Under the pieces are notes generated by a model. That model ran no database searches. It was not told the DNA's origin and saw only the letters and a program-made list of their open reading frames with translations. From Mesostigma viride (taxonomy: Eukaryota > Streptophyta > Mesostigmatophyceae > Mesostigmatales > Mesostigmataceae), in contig RPFO01001110.1 in the NCBI GenBank assembly GCA_009746045.1, positions 1 to 31,914 on the forward strand: a stretch of 31,914 nt of DNA. The letters are read 5' to 3'. This document shows positions 21,643-31,914 of this stretch, one piece after another. Positions within the stretch are counted from its first letter, which is position 1. Every line of letters begins with the position of its first letter. Made by a program: the position numbers and the translations under genes.

Positions 21643-21881
21643 TAACCCCAACGCAAAAGTTTGGCGAACCGTGAGGCCCGAAAAGTGGCCCGTACGAAAA
21701 CCGCGAGCGCAGGGCGCCGATAGTCAGGGCGATCCGGGGATCCGCGGTGGCGCCCAATCGGAGCAGTTGCCCGAAAAGTGGCAAACTAGGCAGATCGACT
21801 GTCACAAAGTCTGAACGGGGTCTGAAACGGCAGTTACGTCCAGATCCGGTTCAGCACTTTTGCGGGCAGGTGGGAGGCCAG

Positions 21882-21907
21882 CCAATGTCCGCGGCCAGAT
21901 AAAAATA
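21882..21907 (+). promoter_or_regulatory. CCAAT / TATA-like composite, unit 7
   Basis: CCAAT 21882-21886 and ATAAAAATA 21899-21907 are intact, but one G-to-T change breaks the palindrome. A second TATA-like copy without CCAAT lies at 22206-22214 in the 307-bp duplication. Confidence 0.3.
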
Positions 21908-22505
21908 CGGAACCCGGCACGATGTCGGCTTCTTCGCGGCCGTCAAACTCTTTGATCGCGAATCAAACTTCCCATGGACTGCGGCGATCAACTGCGGCTA
22001 CTGGGCCCATCGCTTGGCCGAGAGGGCGCCGTTCTTTTTGGCCGTAGCGTTCAGTGCGTCAGGTCAACGGAGCGTTCAGAAATCGTCTAGAAACCGTGAA
22101 AAAAATGTTTCGAAACCGTGAAAATTTGGGCGTTACGGCCGTTTTGTTGTCCGCATTTCGTTCAGAAACCGTTTCACTGAGTTGTTCCGCATCACTTTCG
22201 GCCAGATAAAAATACGGAACCCGGCACGATGTCGGCTTCTTCGCGGCCGTCAAACTCTTTGATCGCGAATCAAACTTCCCATGGACTGCGGCGATCAACT
22301 GCGGCTACTGGGCCCATCGCTTGGCCGAGAGGGCGCCGTTCTTTTTGGCCGTAGCGTTCAGTGCGTCAGGTCAACGGAGCGTTCAGAAATCGTCTAGAAA
22401 CCGTGAAAAAAATGTTTCGAAACCGTGAAAATTTGGGCGTTACGGCCGTTTTGTTGTCCGCATTTCGTTCAGAAACCGTTTCACTGAGTTGTTCCGCATC
22501 ACTTT
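21892..22505 (+). repeat. Exact 307-bp tandem duplication in block C of unit 7
   Basis: Bases 21892-22198 recur at 22199-22505 with no difference that I could find by eye. The repeat starts inside the palindrome before the TATA-like site and ends at CACTTT just before the inverted repeat. The second copy has the TATA-like site (22206-22214) but not the CCAAT box. The junction shows no base of overlap between the two parental ends. Confidence 0.95.
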
Positions 22506-24080
22506 TCGATTCAGACCGAAGTTATAGTCTGAACATGATGTGACTGATATTTATTCTTAAATTATACGGAAATTTTTAGTTGGAGGAGTGGAGAGTAGTA
22601 TGATGCTTGCTGGACGAATTTCTGCCACATTCCGTACTTACCAAGCAGGGAAAAATTGACTTGGGAGGATTTTCAAGTGGGTAGTACGCGGTGCTGGACC
22701 GCCTGGACGCGCCCAAGCAATCGAACGTGCATAAACCAGGACTGCGAGGGGGAGAGGGGGCGACATGCTGCGACAGCACTTAATTTAATTTCCTGCTGGC
22801 TGGGGATGGCGGTCAACGCTGCCTGGAAAATTGGCGATGGACAATGCGTGGGCATTGCTTTTAAAGCGTTCAATGTTCCATTTCGATGCGTACCTTTGAA
22901 TTGTTTCTGATCTGGCTGGCCGTCGATGGGCAGTCTCGCGCGTGGGAGAGGTTCGGGGCGCTATGGCCTGCTGCGATAGCTAGCGACCTGGAAATGGAAT
23001 GTCGTTGTAGATTTAGGTATTATACTATCGTGCTTCTTTGCTTGACGTCTTGGGTGCCTAGTGAAATCAGTTTGCTGTTCGTTGAAGGCGTGGGGTGTGG
23101 CCGACGAGTTTCTGTTGTCGTCACACAATATTGGAATGAACGCTGGATTTGTTGCCATGGGACGTACGCTGGCGATGCCGATGGTGAGTCGTTTGTTTTG
23201 ATGACCGGGCTAGTGCCTGCTCTCTTTCTGATGCGTTTCCACGGTTGCGTTCTTTCCATGTCGCCGAATTCGCCTAGCGTAGCAAGACATAGCGTAGCAG
23301 GCGGCTGCGTTATAATTTCTTATCTGTACAGGACGCCATCTTCATCGTCCTTCGCATTTCCTGTGTGAGCGTCCGTTGCCAGAGGATCTGTGATGCTATT
23401 CTCCGGAATATAGTGGTCATGGAAAGCTCCTCTGGATGCTTGTCTGGTCACGAGTTTAGGGCGTCATTTACTGCTGTACTGGCTGACATTCATGGTGCTT
23501 TCTGCGTAAGATAATCTGCCTTGCTTCGCACGTGGATTTTCACTGGGATGAAGAGCGCGTCTGGTAACATGTTTACGTGGTGTATAAGGTGATCAATCAA
23601 CCATTTGAACATAGAAGGTGTGACAGTAGAAGGTGTTTTATATTTCTTCATCAAGCAAGTCAAAAGTAATCTCCACTGGCTTACAACCTGAATCTTGCTT
23701 TGCTGGGTCTGCTGTGTTTCTGTCTCATGGTGCAGGCTATCCCCTTGGTTGACCAACCAGGTGATTTGTGGTGCCAGCGGGGCCATATTATTTTCTTCTC
23801 ATTTTCCATCCATGGCATCGGACCGCATGGGCGGGCGGGAGGGCAGAGAGGGCAGGGCAGGCCAGGCCAGGCCAGGCCACGCAGGGGAGGCTGCAAGGGT
23901 ATGGAGCACAGGTAGGCTGGCAGGCAAGGGACAAGGGGCAGGGGACATTGGGCATGAGCCATGAGGCTTGAGCTACGAGCCTTGGGGCATGGGGTTGGGG
24001 GAGGCGGGAAACAGACGGGCAGGCAGCCAGCCCGACATCCACATAATTAGGGGCCAGACAGCAATCAGGGGCACCCCGGG

Positions 24081-25836
24081 CCCACTTATGCATGCCAGCC
24101 ACCCCGCTCACCAACGTGCGAATGCCAGCCACCCGTGGCACCCACGCTCGCATGGCAGCCACCCCACAAAGCTAGGCACGCATGCCAGCCACCCCCTAAA
24201 CCCACGCACGCATGCAAGCCACCCCCACACCCGCGCACGCATGGCAGCCCCCCCCACACCCACGCATGCATGCCAGCCACCCCACAAACCCATGCACGCA
24301 TGCCAGCCACCCCCACACCCACGCACGCATGCCAGCCACCCCACGAGCCCACGCATGCATGCCAGCCACCCCCCACATGCACGCATGGATGCCAGCCACC
24401 CCCCACATGCACGTGGATGCCAGCCACCCCCCACACCCACGCACGCATGGCAGCCACCCCCCACACCCACGCACGCATGGCAGCCCACCCCACGAACCCA
24501 GGCACGCATGCCAGCCCCCCCCTAAACCCACGCACGCATGGCAGCCCACCCCCAAACCCAGGCACGCATGCCAGCCACCCCCACACCCACGCACGCATGC
24601 CAGCAACCCCCACACCCACGCACGGATGCCAGCCCCCCCACAAACCCACGCATGCATGCCAGCCCCGCCCCAAACCCACGCACGCATGCCAGCCACCCCC
24701 ACACCCACGCACGCATGTCAGCCCCCCCACACACCCACGCATGCATGCCAGCCCCCCCCAAACCCACACACGCGTGCCAGCCCCCCCCACATGCACGCAT
24801 GCATGGCAGCCCCCCCACAAACCCACTTATGCATGCCAGCCACCCCCGTCACCAAGGTACGCATGCCGTCCCCCCCCACACCCATGCACGCATGCCAGCC
24901 CGCCCCGCCCCACATGCGTGCATGGCAGCTCGCCCCCACACCCACGCATGCATGGCAGCCCCCCCACAAACCCACGCATGCATGCCAGCCACCCCACAAA
25001 CCTGTGCACGCATGCCAGCCACCCCCACACCCACGCACGAATGCCAGCCCCCCACAAACCCACGCATGCATGCCAGCCCCGCACCAAACCCACGCACGCA
25101 TGCCAGCCACCCCCACACCTACGCACGCATGTCAGCCCCCCCACACACCCACGCATGCATGCCAGCCCCCCCCAAACCCACACACGCGTGCCAGCCCCCC
25201 CCCACATGCACGCATGCATGGCAGCCCCCCCACAAACCCACTTATGCATGCCAGCCACCCCCGTCACCAAGGTACGCATGCCGTCCCCCCCCCACCCATG
25301 CACGCATGCCAGCCCGCCCCGCCCCACATGCGTGCATGGCAGCTCCCCCACAAACCCACGCATGCATGCCAGCCACCCCACAAACCCATGCATGCATGCC
25401 AGCCACCCCCACACCCAGGCACGCATGCCAGCCACCCCACGAGCCCACGCATGCATGCCAGCCACCCCCCACATGCGCGCATGGATGCCAGCCACCCCCC
25501 ACATGCACGTGCATGCCAGCCACCCCCCACACCCACGCACGCATGGCAGCCACCCCACGAACCCAGGCACGCATGCCAGCCACCCCCACACCCACGCACG
25601 CATGCCAGCCACCCCACGAACCCACGCATGCATGCCAGCCACCCCCCACATGCACGCATGGATGCCAGCCACCCCCCACATGCATGTGCATGCCAGCCAC
25701 CCCCCACACCCACATACGCATGCCAGCCACCCCCCACACCCACGCACGCATGGCAGCCCACCCCACGAACCCACGCACGCATGCCAGCCCCCCCTAAACC
25801 CACGCATGCATGGCAGCTCCCCACCACACCCACGAC
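24081..25836 (+). repeat. C-rich minisatellite of unit 7 (longest)
   Basis: About 58 monomers. It lacks the ATGCAAACAAGCCC interruption present in other arrays and contains two copies of the GTCACCAAGGTACGC landmark (24848 and 25263), because about 415 bp of it is duplicated. The longest open + strand frame in the window (24135-25979) runs through it, but this is due to stop-free composition. Confidence 0.95.
24600..25430 (+). repeat. Higher-order duplication inside unit 7 minisatellite
   Basis: Two consecutive segments of about 415 bp share a series of monomer variants in the same order: the GCATGTCAGCC monomer, CACACACGCGTGCC, CACTTATGC, the GTCACCAAGGTACGC landmark and CCCGCCCCGCCCC. The offset measured at the landmark is 415 bp. 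Copies differ by scattered bases, so this is older than the 307-bp duplication in block C. Confidence 0.85.
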
Positions 25837-26691
25837 TGGATAGGGCTGGCCTGACGCGCCCCATGGTCGCGCACAAGGGCACTGTCGAGTCATGTACAAA
25901 ACATTGTCTGCATGTAGTCATAGTGGGCATGACCGATGGTGCATGCGTTTACAAAGGATTGCCACTTGATGAATATTAATGAACGATGAACATGGGAGTT
26001 TGCATGGAAGTGTTTGGTCGTTATGGCTGCCGCTTGCAAAAAGCGGTACCCACATTGTGTCCTGCATGGCATAGCTGCATTGTGAGCTTCAGTTGCTAGG
26101 AAGTAATGAGTAAGGAAATACTTGCATGCAATGAACGGCGACGTCTCACAATCTACGGTACTATTCGGACAGGGTTGATGTACTAGTAGTACGACGCGTG
26201 CTGGACGTGCCCGTGAGGGACGGAGCGTGGGATCGACGGTGCGGCGGGCCGGCGCGAGCGCGCGCGATGGGAAGCCCCCAAAGGAAGGCCGCCGAGCGTT
26301 CGCCCCCTGGCGTAGTAGGCCGGGCCGGTCGGCGGGCTCAACCCGGCGGGTCGAAGCTTTCGGCGGGGGCCTCAGGGCCCCTGGTGGCGTAGTGCGTCCG
26401 AATAAGTGGGGGGCCTTGGCCCCCCCACTAGTCCCCTTCTAGTGACTACGATTAACCCCAACGAAAAGTTTGGCGAACCGTGAGGCCCGAAAAGTGGCCC
26501 GTACGAAAACCGCGAGCGCAGGGCGGCCGATAGTCAGGGCGATTCGGAGATCCGCGGTGGCGCCCAATCGGAGCAGTTGCCCGAAAAGTGGCAAACTAGG
26601 CAGATCGACTGTCACAAAGTCTGAACGGGTTCTGAAACGGCAGTTACGTCCAGATCCGGTTCAGCACTTTTGCGGGCAGATAGGAGGCCAG

Positions 26692-26717
26692 CCAATGGCC
26701 GCGGCCAGATAAAAATA
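26692..26717 (+). promoter_or_regulatory. CCAAT / palindrome / TATA-like composite, unit 8
   Basis: CCAAT 26692-26696, ATAAAAATA 26709-26717, intact palindrome. Confidence 0.35.
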
Positions 26718-27986
26718 CGGAACCCGGCACGATGTCGGCTTCTTCGAGGGCGTCAAACTCTGTGTCGCGAATCAAACATCCCATCGCTAGCGGCGATCAA
26801 CTGCGGCTACTGGGCCCATCGCTTGGCCGAGAGGGCGCCGTCCTAAAAATTCGTAGCGTTCAGTGCGTCAGTTCGACGGAACGTCCAGAAATCGTTTCGA
26901 AACCGTGCAAATAATGTTTTGAAACCGTTAAATTTTGGGCGTTACGGCCGTTTTGTTGTCCGCATTTCGTTCAGAAACTGTTTCACTGAGCGTTTCCGTT
27001 GCAATTTTCGATTCAGACCGAAGTTATAGTCTGAACATGATGTGACTGATATTTATTCTAAAATTATACGCAAATTTTGAGTTGGAGGAGTGGAGAGTAG
27101 TATGATGCTTGCTGGACGAATTTCTGCCAGATTCCGTACTTACCAAGCTGGAAAAAAATGACTTGGGAGGATTTTCAAGTGGGTAGTACGCGGTGCTGGA
27201 CCGCCTGGACGCGCCCAAGCAATCGAACGTGCATAAACCAGGACTGCGAGGGGGAGAGGGGGCGACATGCTGCGACAGCACTTAATTTAATTTCCTGCTG
27301 GCTGGGGATGGCGGTCAACGCTGCCTGGAAAATTGGGGATGGACAATGCGTGGGCATTGCTTTTATAGCGTTCAATGTTCCATTTCGATGCGTACCTTTG
27401 AATTGTTTCTGATCTGGCTGGACGTCGGTGGGCAGTCACGTGCGTGGGAGAGGTTCGGGGCGCTATGGCCTGCTGCGATAGACCTGGAAATGGAATGTCG
27501 TTGTAGATTTAGGTATTATGTTATCGTGCTTCTTTGCTTGACGTATTGGGTGCCTAGTGAAATCAGTTTGCTGTTCGGGGAAGGCGTGGGTGTGGCCGAC
27601 GAGTTTCTGTTGTCGTCACACAATATTGGAATGAACGCTGGATTTGTTGCCACGGGACGTACGCTGGCGATGCCGATGGTGAGTCGTTTGTTTCGATGAC
27701 CGGGCTAGTGCCTGCTCTCTTTCTGATGCGTTTCCTCGGTTGCGTTGTTTCCATTGGGCCGAATTCACGTAGTCGCAGCGAAGACATAGCGTAGCAAGGG
27801 TCTGCGTTTCATTTTCTTAGCCGTGCAGGACGCCATCTTCATGGTCCTTCGGGTTTCCCGTGTCAACGTCCGTTGCCAGAGGATCTGTGATGATTTTTTC
27901 TGGAATATGCTGGGCGGTGAAAGCCCCTGTGGATGCTTGCCTGGTCATGAGTTTATGGCGTCATTTGCTGCTGTAGTGGCTGACAT

Positions 27987-28427
27987 TCATGGTGCTTTCT
28001 GCGTTAGATAATCTGCCTTGCTTCGCACGTGGATTTTCACTGGGCTGAAGAGCGCGTCTGGTAACATGTTTACGTGGTGTATAAGGTGATCAATCAACCA
28101 TTTGTTCATAGAAGGTGTGACAGTAGAAGGTGTTTTATATTTCTTCATCAAGCAAGTCAAAAGTAATCTCCACTGGCTTACAACCTGAATCTTGCTTTGC
28201 TGGGTCTGCTGTGTTCCTGTCTCATTGTGCAGGCTATCCCCTTGGTTGACCAACCAGGTGATTTGTGGTGCCAGCGGGGCCATATTGGTTTTCTTCTCAT
28301 TTTCCATCCGTGGCAACGGACCGCATGGGCGGGCGGGAGGGCAGAGAGGGCAGGGCAGGCCAGGCCAGGCGAGGCAGGAAAGGATGCAAGGGTATGCAGC
28401 ACAGGTAGGCTGGCTGGCAAGGGCCAT
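27987..28427 (-). other. Minus-strand open frame kept in all long units (weak)
   Basis: A frame of 146 codons reads from block F into block D. The same frame, with 98-164 codons, exists at 1945-2439, 5893-6324, 9976-10407, 14229-14660, 18218-18649 and 23490-23786. The 21-bp length difference of unit 1 keeps the frame, and the inverted copy at 1-415 also keeps its first half. Against coding, most differences I checked between units alter the residue (for example Gln/Lys, Pro/His, Met/Lys, Ala/Val), and only a few are silent. No motif is recognised. I judge it more likely to be chance in closely related copies. Confidence 0.12.
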
Positions 28428-28557
28428 GGGGCATGAGCCATGGCGCTTGAGCTACGAGCCTTGCGGCATGGGCTTTGGGGATGGGGCAAACAGGAGGGCA
28501 GGCAGCCAGCCACATCCACATGATTAGGGGCCAGACAGCAATCAGGGGCACCGCGGG

Positions 28558-29996
28558 CCCACTTATGCATGCCAGGCACCCCACCAACCCACGTAGCATG
28601 CCAGCCACCCCCATGCCCACGCACGCATGCCAGCCACCCCCCCCACACACACAAACCCACTTATGCATGCCAGCCATCCCCCACACCCACGTTACTACGC
28701 ATGCCAGCCACCCCCCACACCCATGCACGCATGGCAGCCACCCCACGAACCCAGGCACGCATGCCAGCCCCCCCTCAAGCCACGAATGCATGGCAGCCCC
28801 CCACCACACCCAAGCATGCATGCCACTCCCCCCCACACCCACGCACGCATGCCAGCCACCCCCCATACCCACGTACGCCACCCCCCACACCCACGCACGC
28901 ATGGCAGCCGCCCCCCCAACCCTTGCACGCATGCATGCCAGCCACCCCACACACCCATGCACCCATGGCAGCCGCCCCCCCAACCCACGCACGCATGCCA
29001 GCTAACCCCCACATGCACGCATGCTTGCCAGCCACCCCACATGCAAACAAGCCCCCCCCACATGCATGCTTGCATTCCAGCCACCCCACAAACCCATGCA
29101 CGTATGCCAGCCACCGCCACACCCACGCACGCATGCCAGCCACCCCACGAACCCACGCATGCATGCCAGCCACCCCCCACATGCACGCATGGATGCCAGC
29201 CACCCCCACATGCACGTGCATGCCAGCCACCCCCCACACCCACGTACGCATGCCAGCCACCCCCCACACCCACGCACGCATGGCAGCCCACCCCACGAAC
29301 CCAGGCACGCATGCCAGCCACCCCCTAAACCCACGCATGCATGGCAGCCCACCCCCAAACCCAGGCACGCATGCCAGCCACCCCCACACCCACGCACGCA
29401 GGGCAGCCCCCCCCCACCCACACGCATGCATGCCAGCCCCCCCCAAACCGACACACGCGTGCCAGCCCCCCCCACATGCACGCATGCATGCCAGCCACCC
29501 CACAAACCCACTTATGCATGCCAGCCACCCCCGTCACCAACGTACGCATGCCGTCCCCCCCCCACACCCACGCATGCATGCCAGCCTGCCCCGCCCCACA
29601 TGCGTCCATGGCAGCTACCCCCCACACCCACGCATGCATGCTAGCCACCCCACAAACCCATGCACGCATGCCAGCCACCCCCACACCCACGCACACATGC
29701 CACCCCCCCACAAACCCACGCATGCATGCCAGCCACCCCCCACATGCACGCATGCATGACAGCCACCCCCCACATGCACGTGTATGCCAGCCACCCCCCA
29801 CACCCACATACGCATGCCAGCCCCCCCTAAACCCACGCATGCATGGCAGCTCCCCACCACACCCACGAATGGACAGGGCTGGCCAGCCCCCCCCCTAAAC
29901 CCACGCACGCATGGCAGCCACCCCCCACAGCCACGCACGCATGCCAGCCCCCCCCTAAACCCACGCATGCATGGCAGCTCCCCACCACACCCACGA
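28558..29996 (+). repeat. C-rich minisatellite of unit 8
   Basis: About 48 monomers, with the standard interruption near 29040 and landmark near 29532. The right end is duplicated with an offset of 128 bp, so non-minisatellite boundary sequence (GAATGGACAGGGCTGGCC) is now also found inside the array at 29867. Confidence 0.93.
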
Positions 29997-30614
29997 ATGG
30001 ACAGGGCTGGCCTGCCGCACCCCACGGTCGCGCACAAGGGCACTGTCGAGTCATGTACAAAACTTTGTCTACATTAAGTCATAGTGGGAATGACCGATGG
30101 TGCATGTGTTTACAAAGGATTGCCACTCAATGTATAATGAATGATGAACGGACATGGGAGTTTGCATGGAAGTGTTTGGTCGTTATGGCTGCCGCTTGCA
30201 AAAAGCGGTACCCACATTGTGTCCTGCATGGCATAGCTGCATTGTGAGTTTCAGTTGTTAGGAAGTAATGAGTAAGGAAATACTTGCATGCAATGAACGG
30301 GGACGTCTCACAATATACGGTACTATTCAGACTGGGTTGATGTACTAGTAGTAGGACGCGTGCTGGACGTGCCCGTGAGGGACGGAGCGTGGGATCGACG
30401 GTGCGGCGGGCCGGCGCGAGCGCGCGCGATGGGAAGCCCCCAAAGGAAGGCCGCCGAGCGTTCGCCCCCCGGCGTAGTAGGCCGGCCCGGTCGGCGGGCT
30501 CAACCCGGCGGGTCGAAGCTTTCGGCGGGGGCCTCAGGGCCCCTGGTGGCGTAGTGCGTCCGAAAAAGTGGGGGGCCTTGGCCCCCCCACTAGTCCCCCT
30601 CTAGTGACTACGAT

Positions 30615-31305
30615 TAACCCCAACGAAAAGATTGGGCAAACCGTGAGGCCCGAAAAGTGGCCCGTACGAGAACCGCGAGCGCAGGGCGGCCGATAGTCAG
30701 GGCGATCCGGAGATCCGCGGTGGCGCCCAATCGGAGCAGTTGCCCGAAAAGTGGCAAACTAGGCAGATCGACTGTCACAAAGTCTGAACGGGGTCTGAAA
30801 CGGCAGTTACGTCCAGATCCGGTTCAGCACTTTTGCGGGCAGGTGGGAGGCCAGCCAATGGCCGGGCCAGATAAAAATACGGAACCCGGCACAATGTCGG
30901 CTTCTTCGCGGGCGTCAAACTCTGTGTCGCGAATCAAACATCCCATCGCTAGCGGCGATCAACTGCGGCTACTGGGCCCATCGCTTGGCCGAGAGGGCGC
31001 CGTCCTAAAATTCGTAGCGTTCAGTGCGTCAGTTCGACGGAACGTTCAGAAATTGTTTCGAAACCGTGCCAAAAAATGTTTAGAGACCGTAACGTTTTGG
31101 GCGTTACGGCTGAGGAAATGTCCAGATGTGGTTCTGAAACGGTTTAACGGAGGGATTCCGTAGCACTTTTCGATTCAGTCCGAAATTTTGTCTGAACGTG
31201 ATGTGAATGAATTTTATCTGAACGCAAATTCTGACTTGGAGAAGTGGAGCGTAGTTTGATTCTTTCTGGACGAGTTTCTTCGACATTCCGTGCCAAGATT
31301 TCACC
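30615..31305 (+). repeat. Terminal unit 9, truncated and decaying
   Basis: Block C begins normally and is close to unit 2 until about 31,085. From about 31,100 to 31,305 the match is still recognisable but weak: the sequence aligns to block C through CGATTCAG, GTCTGAACGTGATGTG, and the GGACGA...TTTC...CATTCCGT section, with many substitutions and indels. Past about 31,305 no similarity to the unit is visible. Gradual divergence at the edge is typical of satellite arrays, because terminal copies take little part in homogenising exchange. Confidence 0.88.
30855..30879 (+). promoter_or_regulatory. CCAAT / TATA-like composite, terminal unit 9
   Basis: CCAAT 30855-30859 and ATAAAAATA 30871-30879 are kept, but one base is lost in the palindrome (GGCCGGGCC), so the spacing is 11 instead of 12. 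Confidence 0.28.
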
Positions 31306-31914
31306 AATCAAGTACGTTGAAACTCGTTATTAGAGTCTTATTAGCATATTACTAGCCCACAAATTATTAGCCTGAACACAAATTATTAGCCTTCAAAACC
31401 ATTATCTTCACGGCATGCGAAGAGCAAGTCCTCGTCGTTAGTTACTGATTCACAGGCGTTATTGTCACAGCGTCCGTTTCGTTCAGCACGACGTAGAGAC
31501 GGAACACAGGCTTTCAGGCCGCACCATTTGTGGGAAATGCGCCAGGTTGCCCGGTGGGCAGTGGCAAGCCTACGACCAAGTCGCGCATGCAAAATTATTT
31601 TTGCTACTAGCTAGCAGGCGATGGCGGAAATTCGTGGTTGGAAATTGGGGTTGCCGAATGCATCGGCTTGGTTTTAATACGCCAAGGTTTGATTTTTCGA
31701 CGCATACGTGCCAATCAACGAAGTGGTGGCCGATTTGGGATTCGTATGAGACCTGGTTGCATGATCTGCTGACTTGATCAGCTCGGGCACCATGGGGCCA
31801 GACTACGACGCAAGGATGCCGGGTCTGTTTGTGGACCGCCATCCTCGTGGCGCGCTTTCTGCATCTCGAAAGGGAGGATGGAGTGGCGTGCCTGAGGTTG
31901 GCGTTGTGGGCGGT
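31306..31914. other. Non-array flanking DNA, no gene recognised
   Basis: This is the only part of the window outside the macrosatellite. Base composition is balanced and several short open frames (76 aa at 31547-31777 on +, 90 aa at 31570-31842 on -) overlap one another on opposite strands. None has a recognisable motif. Two copies of a 16-bp word (CACAAATTATTAGCCT) occur near its left end. I see no RNA gene. Confidence 0.6.
31358..31392 (+). repeat. Short direct repeat at the array flank
   Basis: CACAAATTATTAGCCT occurs at 31358-31373 and 31377-31392, separated by three bases. The preceding 35 bases hold more ATTAG and ATTACTAG words. It lies just outside the last recognisable macrosatellite sequence and may mark the old array boundary or local slippage. 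Confidence 0.85.

Larger units (their letters stand above)
21643..26452 (+). repeat. Macrosatellite unit 7 (longest, about 4.8 kb)
   Basis: The longest and most diverged internal copy. Two additions explain much of its length: an exact 307-bp tandem duplication inside block C (21892-22505) and a higher-order duplication of about 415 bp inside the minisatellite. Blocks D and F carry many private substitutions, for example near 23240-23320 and 23815-24010. The palindrome between CCAAT and the TATA-like site is broken by one base (AATGTCCGCGG). The minisatellite begins with monomers not seen elsewhere. Confidence 0.94.
26453..30614 (+). repeat. Macrosatellite unit 8 (about 4.2 kb)
   Basis: A full copy with the usual block order. 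Block C resembles units 2 and 3, while block D keeps the 173-bp segment that those two lost, so this copy combines subfamily features. Six bases (the GCTAGC copy) are missing near 27480 relative to the other units. Its minisatellite end is duplicated: the boundary sequence GAATGGACAGGG occurs at 29867 and again at 29995. Confidence 0.95.

Noticed and set aside
1-31305. Ribosomal DNA intergenic spacer
   Set aside because: Nested subrepeats and GC-rich blocks are reminiscent of such spacers, but nearly 32 kb holds no rRNA gene or fragment that I recognise, and the units follow each other directly.

Overview
This window contains no gene that I can recognise. It is eukaryotic-looking satellite DNA: a head-to-tail macrosatellite with a unit of about 4.0-4.8 kb, running from base 416 to about 31,305. 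There are seven long copies, one severely shortened copy (about 0.7 kb) and one decaying terminal copy. No rRNA, tRNA, transposase, reverse transcriptase or other recognisable protein domain is visible. The species cannot be named from the sequence. A CCAAT/TATA-like arrangement, intron-like signals and large GC-rich satellites fit a nuclear genome, perhaps a plant or alga, but that is inference.

Each unit has the same order of parts. Block C is a moderately GC-rich, promoter-like block with repeated short motifs, a CCAAT/palindrome/TATA-like composite, a cluster of GAAACCGT motifs and an inverted repeat followed by an AT-rich tract. Block D is about 1 kb of mixed sequence without a convincing gene. 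Block F is about 270 bp and G-rich on the + strand. Block G is a 1.3-1.8 kb C-rich minisatellite with a period near 30 bp. Block A is about 350 bp of ordinary sequence with a small hairpin. Block B is about 240 bp, very GC-rich, and ends in a strong foldback and a doubled CTAGT. Block C of the next unit follows. I place unit joints at the TAACCCC (TAACACG in unit 2) that starts block C, because the left-hand rearrangement breaks exactly there.

Layout: 1-415 is block F and its neighbour in inverted orientation. Unit 1 is 416-4511, unit 2 4512-8594, unit 3 8595-12679, unit 4 12680-16668, unit 5 16669-20942, shortened unit 6 20943-21642, unit 7 21643-26452, unit 8 26453-30614, and decaying unit 9 30615 to about 31,305. 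After that comes about 600 bp of non-array DNA. Units 2 and 3 are near-identical twins, as are 4 and 5. Units 1, 7 and 8 are more individual, which points to repeated local duplication of neighbours.

The many long open frames across the minisatellite are compositional. The C-rich monomer lacks stop codons on both strands, so all six frames stay open. The best candidates for function are non-coding: the promoter-like composite in every unit, the sharp G-rich to C-rich switch that could form R-loops or G-quadruplexes, and a possible small intron in block D. None can be proved from sequence alone.
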